Assembly (NCBI GenBank): GCA_937884235.1
Contig: CALGBT010000545.1
Span: forward strand, 1-25,031
DNA: 25,031 bases
Direction: 5' to 3'
Source: an uncultured Pseudomonadota bacterium
Lineage (GTDB): Bacteria > Myxococcota_A > UBA9042 > CAIXZC01
This document shows, piece by piece, positions 15,086 to 24,103 of this stretch. The first letter of the stretch is position 1; each line of letters opens with the position of its first letter. The notes under the pieces are model-generated. The model saw only the letters and a list, made by a program, of their open reading frames with translations, searched no databases and was not told the DNA's origin. The translations under genes were made by a program, and so were the position numbers.

Positions 15086-16873
15086 ATGGCCGACTATACT
15101 TCCGGTGGTGGTGATCGTAGGGGTCCCGGCAACGCAAACGCGGGTTCCAAAGGGGAGGTGCCACGGGCACGCTCGGCCAGTGCCGGTCTTGGTGAAGTCC
15201 TGCTGCGGGAAGAGGTTGTCTCCCTCGCTCAGCTGGACGACGCCCGCAAAGAGATTGAGCGCCATGGTGGCAAGCTGGGCAACACCCTCGCCAAGCTGGG
15301 CTATGTCTCCGAGCAGCAGCTCGTGAGTTTCCTCTCGAAGCAATACGGAGTGCCCGCTGTTTCTCTCGAAGACATCGCAGTGCCGGAAGAAGTCATCAAG
15401 ATGGTTCCCAAGGAAGTGGCCCAGCGCCACGGCATCATCCCCGTGGAGAAACAGGGCTCATCGCTCATTGTTGCGGTGAGCGACCCATCGAACATCTATG
15501 CCATGGACGATATCAAGTTCCTCACGGGGTACAACGTCGAGATGGTGGTGGCGGCAGAATCTTCCATTCGGGAGGCACTCGAGGACTACTACCACGAGGA
15601 AGAGCAGGTCCTTGAGGACATCTTTGAGGGCATGGCCGAGGAAGATGTCAGCATTCTCCAGGAAGATCAGGGCATCGACATCGAGGAGTTGGAGAAGGAA
15701 TCCAAAGATTCTGCGGTCGTCCGCCTCGTCAACCTGGTGCTCGTGGACGCCATCCGTCGAGGTGCCTCCGATGTCCATATTGAGCCCTACGAGAAGGAAT
15801 TCAGGATCCGCCTGCGCATCGACGGTGTGCTCCATGAGACCATGAAGCCGCCGCTGCGTCTGCGTAACGCCATCGTCTCTCGCCTGAAGATTATGGCAGA
15901 GTTGGACATCGCCGAGCGCCGTCTCCCCCAGGATGGCCGTATCAAGCTCGTACTGGGCCGCGAGAAAGAGGTCGACTTCCGAGTTTCCGTGCTGCCCACG
16001 CTGTTCGGCGAAAAGGTGGTCCTCCGAATTCTCGACAAGTCAAACCTGCAACTCGACATGACTCAACTCGGCTTTGCCGAGGATCAGCTGGCAATCTTCA
16101 AGGATGCCATCAACCAGCCCTGGGGGATGATGCTCGTTACCGGTCCAACAGGGTCCGGTAAGACAACAACTCTGTATTCTGCACTGATGGAATTGAACAA
16201 GACCTCAGAGAACATCTCCACCGCCGAGGACCCCGTTGAGTTCAACATGGCAGGCATCAACCAGGTGGCCATCAACGACGCAGTGGGACTCAACTTCGCT
16301 GCGGCCTTGCGCTCCTTCCTGCGGCAGGACCCTGATATCATCATGGTTGGCGAGATTCGAGACTTTGAAACCGCCGAAATCGCGGTCAAAGCGGCACTCA
16401 CCGGCCACCTTGTGTTGTCCACCCTCCACACTAACGATGCCCCCTCCACCATCAACCGCCTGCTGAACATGGGGGTTGAGCCATTCCTGGTGACCTCTTC
16501 GGTGAACCTCGTTGCGGCCCAGCGTCTCTCCCGCAAGATTTGCAAAGACTGCAAAGCTCCCACCGAGATTCCGGTGCAGTCCCTGATGGACATGGGCCTC
16601 ACCGAGGAGGAGATCGAGAACTTCGAGCCCATGGCCGGGGAAGGATGCAAGACCTGCAACGATACCGGTTACAAAGGCCGACTGGCCCTCTACGAGATCA
16701 TGCCCATGGCTGACGAGCTACGAGAATGTGTCCTCCAAGGCTACTCCGCCATGGAGTTGAAGCGAGAAGCAATGCGCCTGGGAATGACGACCCTGCGAGG
16801 CTCCGGCATCCAGAAATTCATCGGCGGTCAGGTCAGCATGGAAGAAATTCTGCGAGTGACTCGTCGAGATTAG
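15086..16873 (+). CDS. pilB: Type IV pilus extension ATPase PilB
   Basis: Hexameric cytoplasmic motor ATPase that powers pilin polymerisation. The 595-residue product has an N-terminal MshEN-type domain (about 30-190), then the secretion-ATPase core with Walker A GPTGSGKTTT (Lys359), an Asp-box and Walker B segment around DPDIIMVGEIRD, and a His box LSTLHTNDAP. The zinc-binding tetracysteine pairs Cys486/Cys489 and Cys521/Cys524, which mark PilB/GspE rather than PilT, are intact. The first 30 residues are a Gly/Ser/Arg-rich disordered tail. The ATG at 15086 has AGAGG upstream. It is the first gene of pilBTCSR. Confidence 0.97.
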   Translation: MADYTSGGGDRRGPGNANAGSKGEVPRARSASAGLGEVLLREEVVSLAQLDDARKEIERHGGKLGNTLAKLGYVSEQQLVSFLSKQYGVPAVSLEDIAVPEEVIKMVPKEVAQRHGIIPVEKQGSSLIVAVSDPSNIYAMDDIKFLTGYNVEMVVAAESSIREALEDYYHEEEQVLEDIFEGMAEEDVSILQEDQGIDIEELEKESKDSAVVRLVNLVLVDAIRRGASDVHIEPYEKEFRIRLRIDGVLHETMKPPLRLRNAIVSRLKIMAELDIAERRLPQDGRIKLVLGREKEVDFRVSVLPTLFGEKVVLRILDKSNLQLDMTQLGFAEDQLAIFKDAINQPWGMMLVTGPTGSGKTTTLYSALMELNKTSENISTAEDPVEFNMAGINQVAINDAVGLNFAAALRSFLRQDPDIIMVGEIRDFETAEIAVKAALTGHLVLSTLHTNDAPSTINRLLNMGVEPFLVTSSVNLVAAQRLSRKICKDCKAPTEIPVQSLMDMGLTEEEIENFEPMAGEGCKTCNDTGYKGRLALYEIMPMADELRECVLQGYSAMELKREAMRLGMTTLRGSGIQKFIGGQVSMEEILRVTRRD

Positions 16874-16899
16874 TTGTGTTTTGATGGAGCGGTGCATCC

Positions 16900-17997
16900 A
16901 TGAGCGAGAAGAGAACTTCGGTTGATATCCACAGACTGCTGAACATGGTCGTTGACAAGAACGCCAGTGACCTTCACATCACCGCGTATTCGCCCCCGGC
17001 CATGCGGATTGATGGAAAGCTGTACAAGCTGAAGACTGCACCTCTTACCCCAGCCGATACTCAGGAAATCGCTTACTCGCTTCTGACCGAGCGCCAACGT
17101 AAGACCTTCGAAACTGAAAACGAAGTCGACATGTCCTTCAAGTGGAAAGAGAAGGGACGTTTTCGGGCCAACTTCTTTCGGCAACAGGGTTCCGTCGCAG
17201 GAGCACTCCGCCTGATCCCTACCAGTATCATGCCGTTGGCGAAACTGGGGCTACCAACTGTTGTCGAGGATGTCATCGACAAGCCCAACGGGTTGGTACT
17301 GGTCACCGGTTCCACCGGGTCGGGGAAATCGACAACTCTGGCCTCCATGATTGACGAAATAAACAACCGTCACCGGGGCCATATTCTGACCATCGAAGAC
17401 CCCATTGAATTCTTGCACCAGCACAAGAACTGCATCGTCAATCAGCGGGAAGTGGGAAGTGACACGTTCTCTTTTGCAGCCGCGTTGCGCTACGCTTTGC
17501 GGCAGGATCCTGACTTTGTGCTGGTGGGTGAGATCCGCGACCGTGAGACCATGGAGATCGCCCTCAAGATCGCCGAGACCGGCCACCTTACAATGGCCAC
17601 ACTGCACACCAACTCGGCCGTGCAGACCATCCATCGAATTCTCGACTTCTTTCCCTCTGAGCAACAGGACGCGGTGCGCACGCAGCTCTCCTTTTCATTG
17701 CAGTGCATTATCTCCCAATCGCTCCTGAAGCGGGAAGACGTCAAGGGTGGCCGGGTCCTGGCCTGTGAACTGCTGATGCCCAATCAGGCCATTCGCCACC
17801 TCATTCGTGACGACAAAACGCACCAGATTTACTCGCAAATGCAGATAGGCCAAAAGAACTCGGGGATGCAGACCTACAACCAGGCGTTGGTGCGACTGGT
17901 GCAACTGCGAGTCATCTCCAAGGAGCATGCCCAGGAGTACAGTCCTGACCGTCAGGAATTTGACAAAATGATCGCGAGCGCGGACACTGGGAAGTAG
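16900..17997 (+). CDS. pilT: Type IV pilus retraction ATPase PilT
   Basis: Motor ATPase that depolymerises the pilus, generating twitching or social motility force. The 365-residue product has an N-terminal PAS-like domain (about 1-100), Walker A GSTGSGKSTT (Lys143), DPDFVLVGEIRDRET for Asp-box/Walker B, MATLHTNSAVQ for the His box, and the C-terminal AIRHLIRDDK motif that is diagnostic for PilT retraction ATPases. It lacks the tetracysteine of PilB. The ATG at 16900 has GGAG upstream and lies 26 bases after pilB. Length and order are typical. Confidence 0.97.
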   Translation: MSEKRTSVDIHRLLNMVVDKNASDLHITAYSPPAMRIDGKLYKLKTAPLTPADTQEIAYSLLTERQRKTFETENEVDMSFKWKEKGRFRANFFRQQGSVAGALRLIPTSIMPLAKLGLPTVVEDVIDKPNGLVLVTGSTGSGKSTTLASMIDEINNRHRGHILTIEDPIEFLHQHKNCIVNQREVGSDTFSFAAALRYALRQDPDFVLVGEIRDRETMEIALKIAETGHLTMATLHTNSAVQTIHRILDFFPSEQQDAVRTQLSFSLQCIISQSLLKREDVKGGRVLACELLMPNQAIRHLIRDDKTHQIYSQMQIGQKNSGMQTYNQALVRLVQLRVISKEHAQEYSPDRQEFDKMIASADTGK

Positions 17998-18019
17998 AGA
18001 CCACGGGGAGTAATGCGCC

Positions 18020-19219
18020 ATGCCGGTATTCGAATGGGAAGGCACTAACGATCAGGGTCAGTTGCAGACCGGCGAGATGGATGCGAAGTCTCGGGCTGAG
18101 GTTGAGAAGCAACTGGCCGTCAACAAGATCAAAATCATCGGCATTAAGAAGCAGTCCAAGGGACTCGTAATTCCGGGTTTTGGGGGGGTTAGCTCCAAGT
18201 CCATTGTCGTCTTCATTCGTCAGCTCGCGACCATGATTGATGCCGGTCTTCCCCTGGTCCAATGCCTTGAGATTCTTGGCACCCAGGAACCTGACCAGAA
18301 CTTCAAATCAGTGCTACTGGCGGTTAAGAAGAGCGTCGAGCATGGTAACACCTTCGCCGATTCGCTCAAGCCACACTCGAAGATCTTTGACGAGTTGTTC
18401 ATCAACCTTATCGCCGCCGGCGAAATGGGCGGTATTCTCGATACGATTCTCAACCGCCTCGCCGACTACACCGAAAAGAACATGAAGTTGAAGCAGCGCA
18501 TCAAGGGGGCAATGAAGTATCCGGTCACCGTCCTCCTGGTCTCGCTGGCCATTACCGCCGGCCTGCTCTGGAAGGTGGTTCCGACCTTCGCATCCATGTT
18601 CTCCAGCCTGGGGGACCGAGAATTGCCCGCCCTGACTGTCTTCATGGTCAGCGTCTCCGACAACTTCATCGCCAACATCCCCTACCTTATTGGCGGTTCT
18701 GTCGCACTGGTCGTTGCCTACAAAGCCATCCGTGCAAACACGACGGGCCGGTACATCACGGACAAGATGTTTACCAAGATGCCCATCTTCGGTAACCTCA
18801 TCATCAAGGCCTCAATCTCCAAGTTCACCCGTACCCTCGGTACTCTGGTCGGTTCTGGTGTACCCATCCTTGATGCCATGGAGATCGTTGCCAAAACGTC
18901 TGGCAACAAGGTTATTGAGAGAGGCGTTTTGTACACTCGCGACCGCGTCGCAGAGGGTAAGTCAATCGCCGCTCCGCTGATGGAGCAGCGGCTCTTTCCG
19001 AAGATGGTTATTCAGATGATCGCGGTGGGTGAGTCCACCGGTGCCCTAGACGTCATGCTCACCAAGATTGCCGATTTCTACGACGACGAAGTCGACGCCG
19101 CGGTTGATGGCGTTACCTCCATGATGGAGCCGCTCATCATGGTCGTTCTGGGTGGGATCATCGGTACCGTGATGATTGCCATGTACGCACCCATTTTCAA
19201 CATGGCCGGCGGCGTATAG
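18020..19219 (+). CDS. pilC: Type IV pilus inner-membrane platform protein PilC
   Basis: GspF-family membrane protein that links the PilB/PilT motors to pilin insertion. The 399-residue product has two related GspF domains, each beginning with a similar segment (FIRQLATMIDAGLPLVQCLEIL near 70, and FTRTLGTLVGSGVPILDAMEIV near 275). Membrane spans are near 170-195 and 220-237 and at the C-terminus (about 373-393). GGGGAG lies upstream of the ATG at 18020, 22 bases after pilT. Normal family length, no defects seen. Confidence 0.97.
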   Translation: MPVFEWEGTNDQGQLQTGEMDAKSRAEVEKQLAVNKIKIIGIKKQSKGLVIPGFGGVSSKSIVVFIRQLATMIDAGLPLVQCLEILGTQEPDQNFKSVLLAVKKSVEHGNTFADSLKPHSKIFDELFINLIAAGEMGGILDTILNRLADYTEKNMKLKQRIKGAMKYPVTVLLVSLAITAGLLWKVVPTFASMFSSLGDRELPALTVFMVSVSDNFIANIPYLIGGSVALVVAYKAIRANTTGRYITDKMFTKMPIFGNLIIKASISKFTRTLGTLVGSGVPILDAMEIVAKTSGNKVIERGVLYTRDRVAEGKSIAAPLMEQRLFPKMVIQMIAVGESTGALDVMLTKIADFYDDEVDAAVDGVTSMMEPLIMVVLGGIIGTVMIAMYAPIFNMAGGV

Positions 19220-19226
19220 GATTCCG

Positions 19227-20921
19227 GTGGATCCGACCAGCCTTTCGAATAAACTCAAATTACTGACACTCTTCCGCCTCGTGGTGGCAGTTGTCTTCCT
19301 ACTGGCCACCTTCTTCGGCATCCAGGATGAAATCCAGTTCCTCTCACGGGGCGGACGAGAGCTGGTCTATGGCGCCATCACTGGGCTAATGCTGCTGTGC
19401 GTGGTCAGCGCCGGGCTGCTGGAACGATGGCAGGATGACCGCCGACTGTTGGCCCTGGCCTACGTGCATTTCGTTGGTGATGCGCTCTTTGCCACTGCCC
19501 TGGTGACACTCACTGGTGGAGTCGAGAGCATCTTCACCTTCCTCTACTCCCTGGCCATCATCAATGCCAGCATCGTCCTCTACCGGAAAGGGGCCGTCTT
19601 CCTCGCTGCCTTCAACACGTTGTTGCTGGCTGGTGTTGCCGCCGGACAGATGGAGATGCTTGGACAACCAATCCACGATCTGCTCGGGGACGGCACCACC
19701 CTCTGGCAACGCGAGGCCGCCAGGGGTCTCGCCGGGATTCTGCCCAGCTTGACAGTCAACATCCTGGCCTTCTTCGGCATCGCCTTCCTGTCGAGCTATC
19801 TGGCAGAGCAACTGCGCTCTGCCGACGTTCTGGCCCGGGAGCATGAGGCCGATCTGCAACAACTGACCAACCTTCACGAGTCGATTCTCTCGTCCCTCGA
19901 AAACGGCCTCATCACCGTGGACTCCAGGCGCCGCGTCGCCTATATCAATTTGCGAGCATGCGAAATGCTGCAAAGCACTGAGGTGGAGCTTCTGGGACGC
20001 CGGGTTTCGGAGATCTTCCCTGACATGGGGCCTGTCCTTGAGAACCCTGACAAAGCGCACAGGAGCCATACCGAAACGACAATCCAGATGATCGGTGGCC
20101 GTCGCACTTACCTACGCTGGACCATCTCGCCGCTACGCGGCTCCGACGGCCGACAGGTCGGGTACATCCTCCTCTTTTTCGACATCACCAGAATGAAGGA
20201 GATGGAGGAGGAGGTTGAGCGCTCGGAAAGACTCGCCGCCCTCGGCCGCATGGCGGCCAACATCGCCCACGAGATTCGTAACCCCCTGGCCTCCATGAGC
20301 GGCTCAATTCAACTACTGGCAGACAGCCTCAATGTGGACGGTTCTGAAAGGCGTCTCATGGATATCGTCGTGCGGGAAACCGAACACCTCAACCAGTGGA
20401 TCAGTGAGTTCCTGGAGTATGCCCGCCCCCGAGAGGTTCAGCGGGAAGAGGTGGATCTGGCGGAGCTGGCAGCAGAGGTGGTCCAGATGTTGAGCCATGA
20501 CGAACGGGCCCAGAGCGTCTCGCTCCGCCACTTCCAATCCGGCCTCGGGACCCTCATGGGCGACCGGGCTCGACTGCGCCAGGTGGTGTGGAATCTGGCC
20601 CTCAATGCCATTGAGGCAGTCGAGGACAACGGCATCGTGACGGTTTCGGTCCATGGCGGCATCGACCATGTTACCTTGCAAGTAGAAGACAATGGCCCGG
20701 GAATCTCGGGAGAGGATGCCAAACGGGTATTTGAGCCCTTCTTCACGACCAAAGCGCAGGGCACCGGATTGGGGCTGGCAACGGTCTATCGCAACCTGAT
20801 AGAGCATCGAGGCAGCATTCAGGTGTTGCCTGCCGGGGATTCTGGCGGTACTAAGTTTGTGGTGACCGTGCCGCGCACACACATGCACGGAACTGACGAT
20901 TTGGATGAAGCGATCCAGTAA
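19227..20921 (+). CDS. pilS: Sensor histidine kinase PilS
   Basis: Membrane histidine kinase of the PilS-PilR system that controls pilin transcription. The 564-residue product has six predicted spans in the first 190 residues, a PAS-like domain (about 205-320) and the HisKA box AANIAHEIRNPLASM with phospho-accepting His348. The HATPase boxes follow: NLALNAIEAV (N), VEDNGPGIS (G1), FEPFFTTKAQGTGLGL (F/G2). The GTG at 19227 has AGGA just upstream and lies 7 bases after the pilC stop; an upstream in-frame ATG at 19176 is inside pilC and is not used. The six-span sensor matches PilS, whose known input in Pseudomonas is membrane pilin (family knowledge). Confidence 0.94.
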   Translation: MDPTSLSNKLKLLTLFRLVVAVVFLLATFFGIQDEIQFLSRGGRELVYGAITGLMLLCVVSAGLLERWQDDRRLLALAYVHFVGDALFATALVTLTGGVESIFTFLYSLAIINASIVLYRKGAVFLAAFNTLLLAGVAAGQMEMLGQPIHDLLGDGTTLWQREAARGLAGILPSLTVNILAFFGIAFLSSYLAEQLRSADVLAREHEADLQQLTNLHESILSSLENGLITVDSRRRVAYINLRACEMLQSTEVELLGRRVSEIFPDMGPVLENPDKAHRSHTETTIQMIGGRRTYLRWTISPLRGSDGRQVGYILLFFDITRMKEMEEEVERSERLAALGRMAANIAHEIRNPLASMSGSIQLLADSLNVDGSERRLMDIVVRETEHLNQWISEFLEYARPREVQREEVDLAELAAEVVQMLSHDERAQSVSLRHFQSGLGTLMGDRARLRQVVWNLALNAIEAVEDNGIVTVSVHGGIDHVTLQVEDNGPGISGEDAKRVFEPFFTTKAQGTGLGLATVYRNLIEHRGSIQVLPAGDSGGTKFVVTVPRTHMHGTDDLDEAIQ

Positions 20922-20939
20922 TTCTGGAGGTTGCGGCTG

Positions 20940-22325
20940 ATGGCCAAAGTGCTGGTAGTGGACGATGAGCGCAGCATGCGTGAGTTTCTCGAGATCTTCC
21001 TTGTCAAGAAGGGCCATGAGGTAGCTCTAGCGGCCAATGGCAAAGAAGCTATCGAGCTCTTCACGGAAGAGGAATTCGATCTGGTACTCACTGACTTGCG
21101 CATGCCCGAGGTGGATGGAATCACGGTCCTGCAAGAGGTCAAACGCCTTTGGCCGGACACGCAGGTCATCATGGTTACAGCTTTCTCCACCACCGAGACA
21201 GCCATTGAAGCCATGAAGCTGGGAGCTTACGACTACCTGGCCAAGCCCTTCAAGGTCAATGAGGCCGGAGTCATCGTCGACAAAGCCCTGGAGAAACGTG
21301 AACTCGTACTCGACAACCTGCGGCTGAAGCGAGAAGTGGCTGGAAAGTTCTCCTTTGAGAACCTCATCGGCAAGAGCGAGAAGATGCAGGAAATCTATCG
21401 GACCATCCGCCAGATCGCCGATACCCGTACCAATGTTCTCATCGGCGGCGAAAGTGGCACCGGCAAGGAACTCGTAGCGCGGGCGCTGCACTACAACTCC
21501 TCTCGGGCCACACAGCCATTCGTGGTTATCAACTGCGGTGCGATACCTGACAATCTCATGGAGAGCGAGCTTTTCGGCTACGTCAAGGGCTCCTTCACCG
21601 GGGCCGTTGCAGACAAGAAAGGACTCTTTGAGACTGCCTCGGGCGGTAGCTTCTTCCTGGACGAAATCGGCGAACTGAGCCTCCATCTCCAAGTCAAATT
21701 GCTGCGAGCCTTGCAGGAGCGCAAGGTGAAGAGGGTTGGCGGCGTATCAGAGATTGACGTAAACGTACGCATTATCGCTGCCACCAACAAGAACCTGGAA
21801 GATGAGATTCGCAAAGGCAACTTCAGAGATGACCTCTACTTCCGCATCAACGTCATTCAGATTACCTTGCCAAGCCTGCGGGAACGCGCCGCAGACATCC
21901 CGCTCCTCGCCCACCACTTCCTGACCCGGTACAGCGAAGAGTTGGGCCGGCGCATCATGGGCTTCGATCGGGAAGCAATGGCCCTCATGAGGTCTTATGA
22001 CTATCCGGGAAATGTCCGTGAGCTTGAGAATGTAGTGCAACGCGCAGTGGCCTTCGAGCAAACCGAGTGGATCACCGCCCGCTCACTCCCATCCCGACTG
22101 CGAGGACCTCGCACCGAACGCACCGACCCTGGTGTTATTCCAGACCCGGGCGAGAACTTCTCCATGGACAACTTCGTGGAGCAGGTTGAGCAGAAGCTGC
22201 TCACCCAGGCTCTCTTCCAGTCCTCGGGCAACGTCACTGACGCCGCCAAGCGCCTCGGCATCTCCTTTCGGGCCATGCGCTACAAGCTCTCCAAATACGG
22301 CATTCGTAAAGGCGATTTCGAATAG
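20940..22325 (+). CDS. pilR: Sigma-54 response regulator PilR
   Basis: NtrC-family activator of sigma-54 promoters, phosphorylated by PilS. The 461-residue product has a receiver domain with Asp8/Asp9, phospho-acceptor Asp52 and Lys102. The AAA+ domain has Walker A GESGTGKE (Lys176) and the sigma-54 contact loop GSFTGA at 217-222, where PilR proteins often carry Ser instead of the first Ala. A Fis-type helix-turn-helix lies near 435-456 (DAAKRLGISFRAMRYKLSKYGI). The ATG at 20940 is nine bases after GGAGG; a TTG at 20931 abuts the ribosome site and is rejected. It is the last gene of the pil cluster; pilin does not follow. Confidence 0.95.
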   Translation: MAKVLVVDDERSMREFLEIFLVKKGHEVALAANGKEAIELFTEEEFDLVLTDLRMPEVDGITVLQEVKRLWPDTQVIMVTAFSTTETAIEAMKLGAYDYLAKPFKVNEAGVIVDKALEKRELVLDNLRLKREVAGKFSFENLIGKSEKMQEIYRTIRQIADTRTNVLIGGESGTGKELVARALHYNSSRATQPFVVINCGAIPDNLMESELFGYVKGSFTGAVADKKGLFETASGGSFFLDEIGELSLHLQVKLLRALQERKVKRVGGVSEIDVNVRIIAATNKNLEDEIRKGNFRDDLYFRINVIQITLPSLRERAADIPLLAHHFLTRYSEELGRRIMGFDREAMALMRSYDYPGNVRELENVVQRAVAFEQTEWITARSLPSRLRGPRTERTDPGVIPDPGENFSMDNFVEQVEQKLLTQALFQSSGNVTDAAKRLGISFRAMRYKLSKYGIRKGDFE

Positions 22326-22367
22326 GACGGAGTCCTGCGGCACGGTCAGAGAGCCCCCTTCCCGCTT

Positions 22368-22805
22368 CTACTTGTGATAGGGGTGGCCGGCAATCATCGA
22401 CGCCGCTCGCCAGCACTGTTCGGCCAGCACGACCAGCGCCAACTCGTGGGGCATAGTCAACTTCGAAAGACAGATCTTGCGACTGCAGGCCTGCTCCAGG
22501 GCCGGCGGCAACCCCTCTGCATCACCGATCACGAAGAGCAACGAACGACCGGACATGCCCGCCTCTTCGAAGGACTCCTTGAACCATTTCGAAGTCACCT
22601 CAAGGCCACGCTCCGACATGAAGATCGATGCGCTTGAGGAGACCCGCTCCAGCAATTTCGCCGGAACCTTCCCGCCCCGGTCCAGATAGGAGGCTATCTC
22701 AAGGTCAACTCGCAGCGTGCGGGAGGCCAGCAGAAGGTAGTCGTCGACCATTGAGGCCGCCGCACTGTTCCTAATGCGGTGTGGAAAGAGGATGGTTGCT
22801 TTCAA
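22368..22805 (-). CDS. rlmH: 23S rRNA (pseudouridine1915-N3)-methyltransferase RlmH
   Basis: SPOUT methyltransferase that methylates pseudouridine 1915 in helix 69 of 23S rRNA. The 145-residue product is slightly shorter than the usual 155 or so. The C-terminal SAM-binding knot is clear: LLFVIGDAEGLPP, then LSKLTMPHELALVVLAEQCWRA and the terminal GHPYHK motif. The N-terminal half is more divergent than usual and lacks the common VGK start. The TTG start at 22805 overlaps the rsfS stop (TTGA), so it is coupled to rsfS. It converges with pilR, and the 42-bp gap (22326-22367) shows no strong terminator. Confidence 0.92.
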   Translation of the reverse strand: MKATILFPHRIRNSAAASMVDDYLLLASRTLRVDLEIASYLDRGGKVPAKLLERVSSSASIFMSERGLEVTSKWFKESFEEAGMSGRSLLFVIGDAEGLPPALEQACSRKICLSKLTMPHELALVVLAEQCWRAASMIAGHPYHK

Positions 22806-23245
22806 TCAAAATCGGCGAAGAGGTCTGCATCTTCCTCCTCGTCCTTGAGGGAAGCGGTGTGCATGGGTTCTATCAACTCCAAGTCGATCCGCGGAGCATC
22901 GGCCCACAGCTTCTCCAACTCGTAGAGGTCACGCAGCGGCTCAAAGAAGAGCTGGACAATTACATCGCCGTAATCCATCAACACCCAGCGGTGGTGCCCC
23001 TGTCCCTCGACTCCCACCGGCTCGACACCCAGCTTCGCCAGTTCTCCTTCGATGTACTTAGCCAGACCACGGATATGTTGCTCGGTTCGACCAGTTACGA
23101 TGAGGAAGTAGTCTGTGTAGTAGACCAGCTTGCTAACCTGAAGGGCCACTATATCGTGACCCTTCTTCTCGTTGGCCAGCTCGGCCAGACGCATTAGAAG
23201 CTCTTTTCCTGCCAACGTTTTGGGGGCTGACGTCTGCTCCTGCAA
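22802..23245 (-). CDS. rsfS: Ribosomal silencing factor RsfS
   Basis: Binds ribosomal protein uL14 and blocks subunit joining when nutrients are low. The 147-residue product has the DUF143/RsfS core: KKGHDIVALQVSKLVYYTDYFLIVTG, then a region ending GHHRWVLMDYGDVIVQLFFEPLRDLYELEKLW, all in family order. A 12-residue N-terminal extension and an acidic C-terminal tail (DEEEDADLFADFD) are extra. The TTG start at 23245 has GGAGG six bases upstream. It lies 24 bases after the preceding membrane-protein gene and is coupled to rlmH; the rsfS-rlmH pair is common in bacteria. Confidence 0.95.
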   Translation of the reverse strand: MQEQTSAPKTLAGKELLMRLAELANEKKGHDIVALQVSKLVYYTDYFLIVTGRTEQHIRGLAKYIEGELAKLGVEPVGVEGQGHHRWVLMDYGDVIVQLFFEPLRDLYELEKLWADAPRIDLELIEPMHTASLKDEEEDADLFADFD

Positions 23246-23269
23246 GAGAATCCTCCGAGTTCCGGGCTG

Positions 23270-24025
23270 CTATGCAACCGGAACATAGGTCATGTGACGT
23301 TTGACACGACGATACCTGATCCAGGCATCGACGAAGAACCCGACAGTACCCAGCATCAGGATAACAGCCACGATGATGAGATAGAGGAACGGTGCATAGT
23401 CTTCGGGTTTATCACCTTCCAGCAGCAGTCGGATCTCTCCCACCTGCACGCCGCTGGAGTTGGACATATACTTAATCACCGGCTCCGCCCACTTCGGAAG
23501 CTGCTTACCAGCAACGATGCGTCCCTGCCCGGCAAACGTCACCGCCAGGTCAGCCGGAAAGGCCTTGCGCTGCGAAATCAATCCAGCCTCAAAAGGACCT
23601 ATTTCCACGATCCTGTCGGAAATCCGGAAGATCTCTTTGTCCGGCAGAGCCCGCTCCGTCCGCACCACGAAGTTGGTAATGGGGGAGTAGTAGAACGAGA
23701 ACTTCTCGGATTCCAGGTCATCAAAGACCACAACGTCATTCTCGAAGGAGACAATATCGTTGGTCTCGAGGGCCTGAACCTTGCTGTAGTCGAAATCCTT
23801 GGCACGCAGATTACCCAACTCAACAATCTCGGCCTCTTGCTTGAAGTAGTAACCGACATCCTCACGTGAGACGAAGACGAAGTAGATGCCGATGACGAAA
23901 CCGATTGCCATCAAGCCACCCCTCAGACCAAGGCGAAAACGTGCCTCTCTGAGGTGCTTGAGTCGCTCGAAATAATGCTCGTCGGCACTCTCAAGGAAGT
24001 CTTTGTCAAAATCTGAATCTGCCAT
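23270..24025 (-). CDS. Two-span membrane protein of unknown function
   Basis: Not recognised. The 251-residue product has a charged cytoplasmic N-terminus (about 1-34), one membrane span near 36-53, a domain of about 160 residues rich in beta-strand-like segments (55-212), a second span near 213-234 and a basic cytoplasmic tail (IRYRRVKRH). The middle domain is predicted to lie in the periplasm. There are no cysteines in that domain and no catalytic motif can be seen. The ATG at 24025 has GGGGAAGAGAG upstream; an in-frame upstream start at 24097 would place the ribosome site inside the gene. It is followed by rsfS-rlmH at close spacing, so may be co-transcribed. An envelope role is possible, nothing more. 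Confidence 0.8.
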   Translation of the reverse strand: MADSDFDKDFLESADEHYFERLKHLREARFRLGLRGGLMAIGFVIGIYFVFVSREDVGYYFKQEAEIVELGNLRAKDFDYSKVQALETNDIVSFENDVVVFDDLESEKFSFYYSPITNFVVRTERALPDKEIFRISDRIVEIGPFEAGLISQRKAFPADLAVTFAGQGRIVAGKQLPKWAEPVIKYMSNSSGVQVGEIRLLLEGDKPEDYAPFLYLIIVAVILMLGTVGFFVDAWIRYRRVKRHMTYVPVA

Positions 24026-24074
24026 CTCTCTTCCCCAACCAGTCCACATCGCACACCAATGCGACGTTTGAGAT

Positions 24075-24102
24075 AACATACTTGCGGGAAAAACCAAAGC
24101 AA
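24075..24102 (-). promoter_or_regulatory. Candidate sigma-70 promoter for the 24025-22368 gene group
   Basis: On the minus strand, TTGCTT (24102-24097) and TATGTT (24080-24075) are 16 bases apart and 50 bases before the ATG at 24025. They sit in the 78-bp gap after the envelope-protein gene. Moderate match; it would let the two-span protein, rsfS and rlmH be expressed separately from the upstream gene. Confidence 0.3.
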
Positions 24103-24103
24103 T

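Noticed and set aside
20313..21017. 234-codon minus-strand open frame across the pilS-pilR junction
   Set aside because: Covers the kinase catalytic boxes of pilS on the other strand; no independent support.
22324..22336. AGGAC-GGA-GTCCT hairpin at the pilR stop as a terminator
   Set aside because: Stem of five pairs and no following T-run on either strand; too weak to call.
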